From the NCBI GenBank assembly GCA_023443515.1, contig JAEZUC010000029.1, positions 62,001 to 126,000 of the forward strand: a stretch of 64,000 nucleotides of DNA. The letters are read 5' to 3'. The DNA comes from Bacillota bacterium (GTDB taxonomy: Bacteria; Bacillota; Clostridia; Acetivibrionales; DSM-1351). Of this stretch, positions 16,110 to 23,652 are shown in pieces (the stretch's first letter is position 1; each line of letters starts with the position of its first letter). A program made the position numbers and the translations under genes. The notes beneath the pieces were generated by a model. That model had not been told where the DNA came from. It did no database searches and worked only from the letters and a program-made list of their open reading frames with translations.

Positions 16110-17409
16110 ACAGCCAAGATATTCATGTGCTATAGGAGCTCAACAGACCGTTGTTGCCATTAAAAGAGGTGTTCCCATTTTGTACGCCGGCCCGGGTTGC
16201 AGTGCCAAGGTTAGCGATATAATTGGCCAGGGAGAAGGCTATGCAGGAGGAAATAACATTCCATGTACAAATACCGGTGAAGCAGATGTAGTATACGGGG
16301 GAGAAGAAAGACTGAGAAATGTAATAGACGGAGCATTAAAGGTAATGGATGGTGATCTGTATGTTATACTTACAGGCTGTACCTCTGATATTGTAGGTGA
16401 CGATGTGGGTAGAGTTACGGCAGAGTATCAACAGCAGGGAAAGCCTATAGTATTCGCTGAAACAGGAGGCTTCAAGAGTAATAATTACGTAAGCCATGAA
16501 GTAGTAGTGAATGCAATAATTGACCAGTACGTTGACATCCATTATAAAGGGGAAAAGATCCAGAGAAACCTTGTAAATGTTTTTACAACGGTTCCATATC
16601 AGGACCCATACTGGAATGGCAATCTTGAAGAACTCAAAAGAATCCTTGAAGGTATTGGCCTCAAAGTAAACATACTTTTCGGAAATGAGTGCAAGGGAGT
16701 TAGTGAGTGGAAAACAATTCCTCAGGCGGAATTTAACATACTGGCAGGTGCTTGGACGGGTCTTGGAATAGTAAAGCATCTGGAAGAAAAATACGGGATA
16801 CCCTATTTGCATTTTCCATATCTCCCTATCGGAGGTATAGAGACAACAAGATTTTTACGAAAAGTTGCCAAGTTTGGGAATCTAAACAAGATAAGGGTAG
16901 AGGCCTTTATAAAAAGAGAAGAAGAAAAATACTATTCATTTATTGAAAGAACAGCTGATTTTATGCTTGAATTCAGGTATGGCCTTCCACGGAGGTTCTA
17001 TACCATCCTCGATGCAGCATATTCTTTGGGTTTCTCAAAGTTTCTGCTAAATGAGCTTGGAATAATTCCCGCAAAACAATTTATTATTGATGACACTCCC
17101 GAAATATACAGAGAACAGATTGAACAACAGTTTTTAACAATATCTGACTATCGGACTGCAGCAGTATCCTTTTCAATAGACGGGGGCGAAATTCAGGAAG
17201 AAATACGACAGGATCAACAAAAAAACAGAGCTTTGATTTTGGGAAGCGGATGGGAAAGAGATTTGGCAAACGAAATAAATGCCGACCTCCTTATTGTCAG
17301 TGCACCTGTTACATACCGTCTGATTCTAAATTGCGGTTATTCAGGCTATAGAGGAGGTCTCAGGGCAATTGAGGATATATATGACAGAGTTTTAAACACC
17401 TACAGGTAA
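16093..17409 (+). CDS. NifK-like nitrogenase component subunit (MarK-like)
   Basis: A 438-residue homologue of the nitrogenase beta subunit. The three P-cluster cysteines appear as C12 (RYSCAIGAQQ), C36 (AGPGCSAKV) and C96 (LTGCTSDIVGDDV). ATG 16093 is eight bases after GGAGG, inside the end of the NifD-like gene. ATG 16087 is too near the Shine-Dalgarno sequence. It should form a heterotetramer with the D-like subunit. Only one D/K pair exists here, and no NifE/NifN scaffold is encoded in the window, so any cofactor would have to be matured elsewhere or used in the NifB-product form. Confidence 0.82.
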   Translation: MLKFIEQPRYSCAIGAQQTVVAIKRGVPILYAGPGCSAKVSDIIGQGEGYAGGNNIPCTNTGEADVVYGGEERLRNVIDGALKVMDGDLYVILTGCTSDIVGDDVGRVTAEYQQQGKPIVFAETGGFKSNNYVSHEVVVNAIIDQYVDIHYKGEKIQRNLVNVFTTVPYQDPYWNGNLEELKRILEGIGLKVNILFGNECKGVSEWKTIPQAEFNILAGAWTGLGIVKHLEEKYGIPYLHFPYLPIGGIETTRFLRKVAKFGNLNKIRVEAFIKREEEKYYSFIERTADFMLEFRYGLPRRFYTILDAAYSLGFSKFLLNELGIIPAKQFIIDDTPEIYREQIEQQFLTISDYRTAAVSFSIDGGEIQEEIRQDQQKNRALILGSGWERDLANEINADLLIVSAPVTYRLILNCGYSGYRGGLRAIEDIYDRVLNTYR

Positions 17410-17453
17410 GGCGACCTGAATTAATTAATAAAACATCCAAAGGGGGATTTATT

Positions 17454-18635
17454 ATGGAAAGTGACATGATGGCAGAAGCAGACATGCAAAGCTTAATTAG
17501 TACGCTGGTAATACATGGTGGGACAGACGGTGATGAGAGAACCGGTGCCGTAAGTGTGCCCATATATCAGACATCAACCTACAGACAGCAGGAACTTGGT
17601 GTCAATAACGGGTACGAATATTCAAGAACAGGTAACCCTACAAGGGAAGCCTTGGAAATGCTTATAAACGAATTGGAGGGCGGAACTACAGGTCTGGCCT
17701 TCGCCTCAGGAATGGCAGCTATAACGGCAGTGCTGATGCTGCTTAAAAGTGGCGACAATGTTATTATATCCAGTAATGTTTACGGCGGAACCTTCAGAGT
17801 ACTTGACAAGATATTTAAAAATTTCAATATAGATTATGAGATAGTAGATACATCAGATCTGGCAGAGGTAGAAAAACGGATTAATCCAAAGGTAAAGGCA
17901 ATACTGATAGAAAGTCCTGCAAACCCTCTGCTTACAATAACAGATATAAAAGGTATTTCAGAAATCGCCCACAGACACGGCGCTCTGGTAATAGTTGATA
18001 ATACCTTTATGACACCTTATCTGCAAAGACCGCTAAAACTGGGAGCAGACATAGTACTGCACAGTGCTACAAAATATCTGGGAGGACACAGTGATGTAAT
18101 TGCAGGTCTGGTTGTGGTAAAGGACAAAGCCACAGGGGAACGTTTAAAGTTCATACAGAATGCCACAGGCGGTGTTCTTTCTCCTTTTGATTCGTGGCTC
18201 CTTATAAGAGGAATAAAGACGTTGACGGTTCGTATGGACAGACATATTGAAAATGCCCGGTATTTAGTGGAATTTCTGAAAAACCATGTCGGAGTTACAA
18301 AAATATACTATCCGGGGCTACCTGAAAATGAGGGGTATTCAGTTCATAAACAGCAGGCATTTGGCCCGGGAGCAATGATTTCCTTTGTATTGTCAGATGA
18401 CTATGATATAAAGGAATTCTTCAGAAATATAAAAGTAATAACCCTTGGTGAAAGCCTTGGCGGAGTTGAATCTCTGGTTAGCCATCCTGCTAGCATGACC
18501 CACGCTTCCATACCTTATGAGGTAAGACAAAAAGTGGGAATTGTTGACAACCTTATAAGACTATCTGTTGGGATTGAAGACAGGGATACACTTATAAACG
18601 ATCTTGAAAATGCTTTTAATAAAGCAAGAAAGTGA
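17454..18635 (+). CDS. Cystathionine gamma-synthase/lyase family PLP enzyme
   Basis: A 393-residue Cys/Met-metabolism PLP enzyme. The family signature DIVLHSATKYLGGHSDVIAG contains the PLP lysine, and YEYSRTGNPTR and SLGGVESLVSHPASMTHA are the flanking conserved blocks. Its length fits cystathionine gamma-lyase (MccB), gamma-synthase (MetB) or methionine gamma-lyase better than the longer O-acetylhomoserine sulfhydrylases. The neighbouring cysteine-synthase-like gene favours an MccB/MccA-type reverse trans-sulfuration pair. Its place after the H/D/K-like genes suggests it handles the sulfur product. The exact reaction cannot be read from sequence. Confidence 0.82.
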   Translation: MESDMMAEADMQSLISTLVIHGGTDGDERTGAVSVPIYQTSTYRQQELGVNNGYEYSRTGNPTREALEMLINELEGGTTGLAFASGMAAITAVLMLLKSGDNVIISSNVYGGTFRVLDKIFKNFNIDYEIVDTSDLAEVEKRINPKVKAILIESPANPLLTITDIKGISEIAHRHGALVIVDNTFMTPYLQRPLKLGADIVLHSATKYLGGHSDVIAGLVVVKDKATGERLKFIQNATGGVLSPFDSWLLIRGIKTLTVRMDRHIENARYLVEFLKNHVGVTKIYYPGLPENEGYSVHKQQAFGPGAMISFVLSDDYDIKEFFRNIKVITLGESLGGVESLVSHPASMTHASIPYEVRQKVGIVDNLIRLSVGIEDRDTLINDLENAFNKARK

Positions 18636-18643
18636 GGTTGTTT

Positions 18644-19555
18644 ATGAGATACTATAATGATATTCGAGAGCTTATAGGCGGTACGCCCCTTCTTAAACTT
18701 AATCATTCCCATATAAACGAAAATGTAAATATTTATGCAAAATTAGAGCTTTTTAATCCCGGCGGCAGCGTAAAAGACAGAATGGGAGTTGCACTTATAG
18801 AAGATGCTGAGAACAAAGGAATCTTAAAAAAAGGTTACACAATCGTAGAGGCTACAGCCGGAAATGCCGGTATTGGAATAGCTTTAGCTGCATTAAATAA
18901 AGGATACAGGATTATTTTTGCAGTTCCGGAAAAATTTTCACATGAAAAATTGGTTGTAATGCAGGCGTTGGGAGCTGAGATAATACATACTCCTCTTGAA
19001 AAGGGAATGAACGGTGCCTTTGAAAAAGTAGAGGAACTGCTGGCAGAGGCTGAGAATTCTGTATGCCTAAGCCAATTTACCAATCCTGTAAATCCAAAGA
19101 TTCACTATGAAACTACAGGACCTGAAATATATAATGACCTTGACGGAAAAATAGACTATGTAGTAGCCGGAGCGGGTAGTGGCGGTACAATATCAGGAAT
19201 AATGAAGTACTTGAAGGAGCGAAATAATGATATAAAGGGAGTTCTGGCTGACCCGGTTGGTTCCACAATGGGAGGAGGACTACCCGGATGTTATTCAATA
19301 GAAGGAATAGGAAATACGTTTATGCCTGAAACCATGGACTTATCACTCATTGATGAAGTTATTAAAGTTGATGACAGTCAGGCACTTGAACAGGTAAAAC
19401 TCCTTGCGAAGAAAGAGGGTTTGCTTGTGGGAACTTCTTCAGGAGCCGCAATGTATGCTGCAAGAGTTATTGCACAAAGAGTGGAAAATGCAAATATAGT
19501 AGTAATTTTTCCTGATAGGGGAGACAGATACATAAGTAAAAATATTTTTATATGA
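18644..19555 (+). CDS. Cysteine synthase / O-acetylserine-dependent cystathionine beta-synthase family protein
   Basis: A 303-residue type II PLP enzyme. The PLP lysine motif NPGGSVKDRMG, the glycine-rich phosphate loop GAGSGGTISG and GTSSGAA are present. The substrate loop, TSGNTG in classical CysK, reads TAGNAG here, closer to what I recall for MccA-type cystathionine beta-synthases. It would make cysteine or cystathionine from O-acetylserine and sulfide or homocysteine. ATG 18644 follows GTGAGG, eight bases from the end of the upstream gene. It is the last gene of the operon, before a strong terminator. Confidence 0.83.
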   Translation: MRYYNDIRELIGGTPLLKLNHSHINENVNIYAKLELFNPGGSVKDRMGVALIEDAENKGILKKGYTIVEATAGNAGIGIALAALNKGYRIIFAVPEKFSHEKLVVMQALGAEIIHTPLEKGMNGAFEKVEELLAEAENSVCLSQFTNPVNPKIHYETTGPEIYNDLDGKIDYVVAGAGSGGTISGIMKYLKERNNDIKGVLADPVGSTMGGGLPGCYSIEGIGNTFMPETMDLSLIDEVIKVDDSQALEQVKLLAKKEGLLVGTSSGAAMYAARVIAQRVENANIVVIFPDRGDRYISKNIFI

Positions 19556-19573
19556 AATCGTTACACCCTCCAC

Positions 19574-19614
19574 AAAAAGGGGTATACACAGCTGTGAACC
19601 ATATACCCCTTTTT
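19574..19614 (+). terminator. Strong intrinsic terminator of the sulfur/nitrogenase-like operon
   Basis: Perfect 13-bp stem AAAAAGGGGTATA / TATACCCCTTTTT with a 15-base loop. The A/T ends would work in both directions. Confidence 0.85.
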
Positions 19615-19651
19615 GAGATTTTTATTGTAAAGAATCAAATTTAAGACTCAA

Positions 19652-19680
19652 TTGACAATTGCTGTGATGCCTTGTATAAT
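19652..19680 (+). promoter_or_regulatory. Consensus sigma-A promoter of the leader peptide-rsgA unit
   Basis: TTGACA (19652-19657), a 17-base spacer and TATAAT (19675-19680): exact consensus. Transcription should start near 19687, giving a leader of about 355 bases before the 49-aa gene. Confidence 0.85.
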
Positions 19681-19720
19681 TGGAAATGTAAGTAAAATAA
19701 GTATGAAAGGAGTTGTTTTA

Positions 19721-19756
19721 ATGTCTGTAAAAAATATTGAGGTGTTTTTCTATTAA
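19721..19756 (+). CDS. Eleven-residue leader peptide (uORF)
   Basis: A short frame MSVKNIEVFFY-stop has an excellent ribosome binding site, GAAAGGAG, eight to nine bases before its ATG, and lies about 35 bases after the predicted transcription start. It is followed by several mutually exclusive hairpins. This is the layout of ribosome-stalling leader peptides that control antibiotic-resistance and ribosome-rescue genes by attenuation. The good Shine-Dalgarno sequence and position support translation; the role is inference. Confidence 0.6.
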   Translation: MSVKNIEVFFY

Positions 19757-20000
19757 TTAAATACCGGCACAGGTATATTTTCAAGGGCCTTATTAAAATA
19801 AGGGTTTAAATTGATTTTACCGTGCAGCTTCTTTCGAGCAACCTATATCGTGTATATATGCAGTTATGTGTCGGCACGCATTTAAGTAGCGTGTTTTTTT
19901 ATTACATTTTTTGCATTGTAAAATCGCTTTTATACCCGCAGGTGGTCGTCGTCTGCGGGTTTTTCGCGTACTTTTTAGAGTTGCGAAAAAGTAAGAAGGG
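19757..20000 (+). promoter_or_regulatory. Attenuator region with tandem terminator hairpins and alternative pairings
   Basis: Several stems are visible: CACGC/GCGTG (19875-19893) followed by TTTTTTT; ACCCGCAG/CTGCGGGT (19934-19941 with 19953-19960) followed by T5; and TTTTTCGC/GCGAAAAA (19960-19967 with 19983-19990). Competing pairings also exist: CGTGC near 19820 can capture GCACG of the first terminator, and TACTTTTT (19968-19975) can pair with AAAAAGTA (19986-19993) in place of the third stem. Translation of the upstream peptide could choose between these states. Confidence 0.6.
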
Positions 20001-20041
20001 GATAATAACTTTATTGAAAAATTTAAAATGGAGTGATGATA

Positions 20042-20191
20042 ATGGCAAAAAAGAAAACTACTTTTGATTATATGAGAGAAATACGTGGAAGTTGGGTTAT
20101 TAACCCCAGAACCAGAGTTCAGGAGAACAATATGAGAAATAAAAAGAAGAGAAGGCAGGAAGAAAAGAAAATTATAAAGGACGGGCAATAA
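20042..20191 (+). CDS. Small highly basic protein (49 aa) encoded directly before rsgA
   Basis: A 49-residue lysine/arginine-rich protein, MAKKKTTFDYMREIRGSWV at the N-terminus and a KKKRRQEEKK tail. GGAGTGATGATA precedes the ATG. Its TAA is followed immediately by the ATG of the GTPase, so the two are translationally coupled. The basic composition suggests RNA or ribosome binding. I do not recognise a named family. The tight coupling to RsgA and the attenuated leader suggest a ribosome-related stress function. Confidence 0.75.
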   Translation: MAKKKTTFDYMREIRGSWVINPRTRVQENNMRNKKKRRQEEKKIIKDGQ

Positions 20192-21247
20192 ATGAGTATA
20201 AATGAATATGGCTGGGACGAGTACTTTGAGAGTGAGTGGCACAAAATGCCCGTTAAAAACATGTACCCGGCAAGAATTATAGCAGACTACGGGCAAATGT
20301 TAAGAGTTGTTACTGACAAGGGAGAGGTTTTTGTTAACAGACCCTTGCATAAGGATAATAATTATTTACACCTTGCCGTGGGTGACTGGATTGGCCTTGA
20401 AGAAGTTGAAACTGCCAATTTTCCGTTAGTACGCTTTGTTCTTTCAAGAAAGACGAAGTTTTCAAGGGCTGCTGCAGGTATAGAAGCAAAGGAACAGATA
20501 GTTGCTGCGAATGTTGATACGGTTTTCCTTATACAGTCATTAAACAGAGACTTCAACATGAAACGACTGGAAAGATACCTTATAGCAGCCTGGGACAGTG
20601 GGGCCATGCCGGTTGTAGTACTTACCAAGGCGGACTGCTGTGATGACATACCGCAGAAGCTGGCTGTAGCAACGGCCTCTGCGCCTGGTGTTGAAGTAAT
20701 CAGTATCAGCAGTAAGACGGGAGAAGGATTGGAAGAAATAAAAAAATTTCTGTTACCAGGGAAAACAATAGCCTTACTGGGTTCATCAGGAGTGGGCAAA
20801 TCAACACTTTTAAATACACTGGCGGGTAAAGAACTTCTAAAAACACATGAGATAAGAGAGGACGACAGCAGGGGCAGACATACCACTACTCACAGGGAAC
20901 TTGTACTTTTACCTGAGGGAGGCATACTTATGGATACGCCGGGAATGAGAGCCATTTCCCTTTGGGAGTCCGATACGGGTATGGAAATAATGTTCGGGGA
21001 CGTGGAAAAATTTACAGGCCAATGTCGGTTTTATGATTGTAAACACCAAAATGAACCGGGATGTGCTGTCAGATTTGCACTGGAATCCGGTGAACTTGAC
21101 ATTGCCAGATGGGAAAGCTGGCTTAAACTGCAAAAGGAAATGGCACACCTTGAGGCTAAAAAAGAGGGAAAGCTGAGATTGCAGGAAAAGCAGTGGGGAC
21201 GACAGATATCAAAGCTTCAGAAGGATCTCCGAAAAAGCAGAGGTTGA
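20192..21247 (+). CDS. rsgA: RsgA-type circularly permuted ribosome small-subunit GTPase
   Basis: A 351-residue GTPase with an N-terminal OB-fold region (about 20-75), a circularly permuted G domain in order TKAD, then GSSGVGKST, then MDTPG, and a C-terminal zinc region (CRFYDCKHQNEPGC). RsgA acts late in 30S maturation. The C-terminal lysine-rich tail and the 25-residue N-terminal extension (MSINEYGWDEYFESEWHKMP) resemble the second, longer RsgA paralogue of many Firmicutes. It is not in the usual housekeeping position beside rpe or PP2C/PrkC genes, so a canonical rsgA may exist elsewhere. Expression is probably controlled by the upstream attenuator. Confidence 0.88.
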   Translation: MSINEYGWDEYFESEWHKMPVKNMYPARIIADYGQMLRVVTDKGEVFVNRPLHKDNNYLHLAVGDWIGLEEVETANFPLVRFVLSRKTKFSRAAAGIEAKEQIVAANVDTVFLIQSLNRDFNMKRLERYLIAAWDSGAMPVVVLTKADCCDDIPQKLAVATASAPGVEVISISSKTGEGLEEIKKFLLPGKTIALLGSSGVGKSTLLNTLAGKELLKTHEIREDDSRGRHTTTHRELVLLPEGGILMDTPGMRAISLWESDTGMEIMFGDVEKFTGQCRFYDCKHQNEPGCAVRFALESGELDIARWESWLKLQKEMAHLEAKKEGKLRLQEKQWGRQISKLQKDLRKSRG

Positions 21248-21291
21248 CATAACTGAACTGTAAATTAAATATTATGATTTAGAATTTTTAC

Positions 21292-21321
21292 TTTACAGTA
21301 TATATTTTCTTATGTTATAAT
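21292..21321 (+). promoter_or_regulatory. rplS promoter
   Basis: TTTACA (21292-21297), an 18-base spacer and TATAAT (21316-21321). The -35 region overlaps a 15-base inverted copy of the element duplicated before ylxM. Confidence 0.65.
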
Positions 21322-21329
21322 ATCAATCG

Positions 21330-21398
21330 TGTGTAATACGGATGGTCCTCTGCGCTTATGGTGCACGAACATCTAGGAGAGGAAGGAGGAAACAAATA
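21330..21398 (+). promoter_or_regulatory. Probable L19 autoregulatory mRNA leader
   Basis: The segment between the promoter and rplS is unusually GC-rich for this genome and can fold: GGATG with CATCT and CCTCT with AGAGG around a short loop. The position and length fit the L19 leader family of Firmicutes, in which the ribosomal protein represses its own mRNA. Confidence 0.5.
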
Positions 21399-21749
21399 AT
21401 GGATATATTGAAGTCAATCGAAAATGAACAGATAAGAACTGACCTTCCTAAATTGGAAATTGGTGATTTTATTAAGGTTCATGCAAAGATTAAAGAAGGA
21501 AACAGGGAAAGAATACAGGTATTCGAAGGTACTGTTATAGCTTTAAAAGGTTCCGGATTAAAGGAAACTTTTACAGTTAGAAGAGTATCCTACGGTGTAG
21601 GTGTTGAAAGAGTATTCCCTGTTAACTCACCAAGAATCGACCATATTGATGTGGTTAGAAAAGGTGTTGTTAGAAGAGCTAAGCTGTACTATCTCCGTGA
21701 TAGAGTTGGTAAAGCTGCTAAAGTTAAGGAAAGACTTGACAAAAAATAA
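21399..21749 (+). CDS. rplS: 50S ribosomal protein L19
   Basis: A 116-residue large-subunit protein, MDILKSIENEQIRTDLPKLEIGD at the N-terminus and RRVSYGVGVERVFPVNSPRI in the core. The start is ATG 21399 after GGAAGGAGG; an upstream GTG/ATG frame beginning near 21342 would read through the leader and Shine-Dalgarno sequence. It normally follows trmD directly but here has its own promoter and leader, separated from trmD by the sulfur/rsgA block. Confidence 0.97.
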   Translation: MDILKSIENEQIRTDLPKLEIGDFIKVHAKIKEGNRERIQVFEGTVIALKGSGLKETFTVRRVSYGVGVERVFPVNSPRIDHIDVVRKGVVRRAKLYYLRDRVGKAAKVKERLDKK

Positions 21750-21761
21750 GCATTAAGAGAC

Positions 21762-21793
21762 AAAAACCTAGGGGCGACTGTTCCTAGGTTTTT
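21762..21793 (+). terminator. rplS terminator
   Basis: AAAAACCTAGG / CCTAGGTTTTT, a perfect 11-bp stem with a 10-base loop ending in T5. Confidence 0.85.
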
Positions 21794-21824
21794 AGTTATA
21801 TGAAAATATTTATTTAAATGACAT

Positions 21825-21853
21825 TTGAAAAAAGTGTTATATTTATATATAAT
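21825..21853 (+). promoter_or_regulatory. lepB promoter
   Basis: TTGAAA (21825-21830), a 17-base spacer and TATAAT (21848-21853). Confidence 0.55.
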
Positions 21854-21912
21854 AGTAACGTTACAAATGGAAATTTGGAATTTTGGTTAATAAAATTTAA
21901 GGTGGTGTTTCA

Positions 21913-22614
21913 ATGGAAAACCAGAATATAGACGATAAGGATCAATTAAACTTGGAAAATAACATTTCTGAAAATGATTCAGAAGGTAATGAAAATCAAG
22001 GTGTTAAAGAAGAAGACGGTACAGCCAAAAAAAAGAACTCTCTAGGAAAAGAGATATTTGAGTGGTTTTTGGTGATTGTAGCCGCATTAGTTATATCCAT
22101 GGTAATAAAAGCCTTCGTATTTTCAACCTATAAGGTTAATATGGTCTCAATGGAAAATACACTTTATGGAGGTCATAACGTAATAGTTTATAAAACAGGT
22201 TATTTTTTCAGTGAACCAAAGCATGGGCAGATAATAGTTTTTACACATGAAGAAGGTCAGTTTAAAGGACTGCTTAAATATTTGCCTGTAGCAAATCCCG
22301 GGGAAGTTGACTATATAAAGAGAGTAATCGGCGTACCGGGGGATGAGATTGATATCAGAGATGGTTATGTTTGGAGAAAATCATCGGGTGATAAGGATTT
22401 TGTCAAGCTAGATGAACCCTACACAAAGGGTCTTACAGATTCACATGGAATGCAGCTTCCCTATAAAGTACCTGAGGATAAGTTATTCGTAATGGGTGAT
22501 AATAGGGAACAGAGTCTTGATTCAAGGCAAATAGGCCCGGTTGACATTGATTCTGTTATTGGACACGCGGTAATCAGGATATGGCCATTCTCAAAATTTG
22601 GCGGATTAAAATAA
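21913..22614 (+). CDS. lepB: Type I signal peptidase
   Basis: A 233-residue membrane protease that removes Sec signal peptides. An acidic, Asn-rich N-terminal tail of about 45 residues precedes one membrane segment (about 50-70). The catalytic Ser79 lies in NMVSMENTL, the catalytic Lys136 in DYIKRVIGVPGD, and the late motif MGDNREQSLDSR is intact. It lies in the usual rplS-lepB-rbgA-rnhB order and would process the many secreted cellulosome proteins encoded later in the window. Confidence 0.95.
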   Translation: MENQNIDDKDQLNLENNISENDSEGNENQGVKEEDGTAKKKNSLGKEIFEWFLVIVAALVISMVIKAFVFSTYKVNMVSMENTLYGGHNVIVYKTGYFFSEPKHGQIIVFTHEEGQFKGLLKYLPVANPGEVDYIKRVIGVPGDEIDIRDGYVWRKSSGDKDFVKLDEPYTKGLTDSHGMQLPYKVPEDKLFVMGDNREQSLDSRQIGPVDIDSVIGHAVIRIWPFSKFGGLK

Positions 22615-22641
22615 CATAACTATATATACAAAGGAGAAATT

Positions 22642-23520
22642 ATGAACATTCAATGGTTTCCTGGGCATATGGCAAAAACAAGAAGGTTGATAGCCGAGAA
22701 TCTAAAGCTTGTTGATGTTATTATTGAGCTTCTTGATGCAAGAATACCATTTAGCAGCAGAAATCCTGAAATTAATTCATTAATAAATAATAAGCCCAGA
22801 CTGGTTGCTTTCAATAAATCAGATCTCGCAGATGATAGAATATCAAGGCAGTGGATAAAGTGGTATGCTGACCAGGGGATTGATTGTATACTGATTAATT
22901 CCATAAATGGCAAAGGGCTTAACGAAGTTAAGGCCAGAGCGAGGGAATTGATGTCTGAAAAAATAGAGCGCAACAGGGCAAAGGGAAAAATATTTACACC
23001 TGTGAGAACCATGATTGTAGGTATACCAAATGTAGGAAAGTCATCCTTTATAAACAAGATTGTCGGTAAGGCAACAGCAGTTACAGGTGACAGACCGGGT
23101 GTAACCAGAGGAAAGCAGTGGATACGAATAAACTCGGAGATTGAGCTTCTTGACACTCCGGGTATACTCTGGCCAAAGTTCGAAGATCAGGAAGTAGGTA
23201 TGAACCTTGCTTTCACCGGAGCAATTAAGGATGATATAATGGATATCGGAGAAGTTGCAATGGAGCTTCTCTACAGGCTGTCCAAAACATACAATACCGA
23301 GCTTTGTACCCGCTTCAAGCTAGACCCTGAAGCCATAAAAGACATGGGGCCTTTAGAGTTATTGGAGACGGTTGGACGAAAAAGAGGGTGTATCGTTTCA
23401 AAAGGTGAAATAGATTACTCGCGAATTTCAGCAATAGTTCTTGATGAATTCAGGGGTGGGAAGATAGGAAGGATAACCCTTGAGAAGCCGGGTGACAGGG
23501 CTGAAACAAAAACCGAATAA
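22642..23520 (+). CDS. rbgA: Ribosome biogenesis GTPase RbgA (YlqF)
   Basis: A 292-residue circularly permuted GTPase required for late 50S assembly. It opens MNIQWFPGHMAKTRR, followed by the G4 motif NKSD, the P-loop GIPNVGKSS and G3 DTPG, with a C-terminal ANTAR-like helical domain. AAAGGAG precedes the ATG. It is 27 bases after lepB and is followed by a strong terminator. Confidence 0.95.
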   Translation: MNIQWFPGHMAKTRRLIAENLKLVDVIIELLDARIPFSSRNPEINSLINNKPRLVAFNKSDLADDRISRQWIKWYADQGIDCILINSINGKGLNEVKARARELMSEKIERNRAKGKIFTPVRTMIVGIPNVGKSSFINKIVGKATAVTGDRPGVTRGKQWIRINSEIELLDTPGILWPKFEDQEVGMNLAFTGAIKDDIMDIGEVAMELLYRLSKTYNTELCTRFKLDPEAIKDMGPLELLETVGRKRGCIVSKGEIDYSRISAIVLDEFRGGKIGRITLEKPGDRAETKTE

Positions 23521-23526
23521 AAATTT

Positions 23527-23558
23527 AAAAAGGTTGCCCTTTAAAGGGCAGCCTTTTT
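23527..23558 (+). terminator. rbgA terminator
   Basis: AAAAGGTTGCCCT pairs with AGGGCAGCCTTTT and ends in T5. Confidence 0.85.
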
Positions 23559-23652
23559 ATGGCAAGAGCGATTTTTTTAAACACTAGCCGTTACAAATAA
23601 TATATAATGAAGTAAAGGCATTAATAATACAGGAATATATTGGAGTAATATA

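Noticed and set aside
13731..17409. True molybdenum nitrogenase (nifHDK)
   Set aside because: The D-like protein lacks the cofactor His, and no nifE, nifN or nifV is present. The PLP-enzyme context suggests a nitrogenase-like reductase, though this remains inference.
19930..19967. T-box element (GGTGG near a terminator) upstream of rsgA
   Set aside because: No AGGGTGGNACCGCG T-box sequence or specifier stem is visible; the uORF-attenuator reading fits better.
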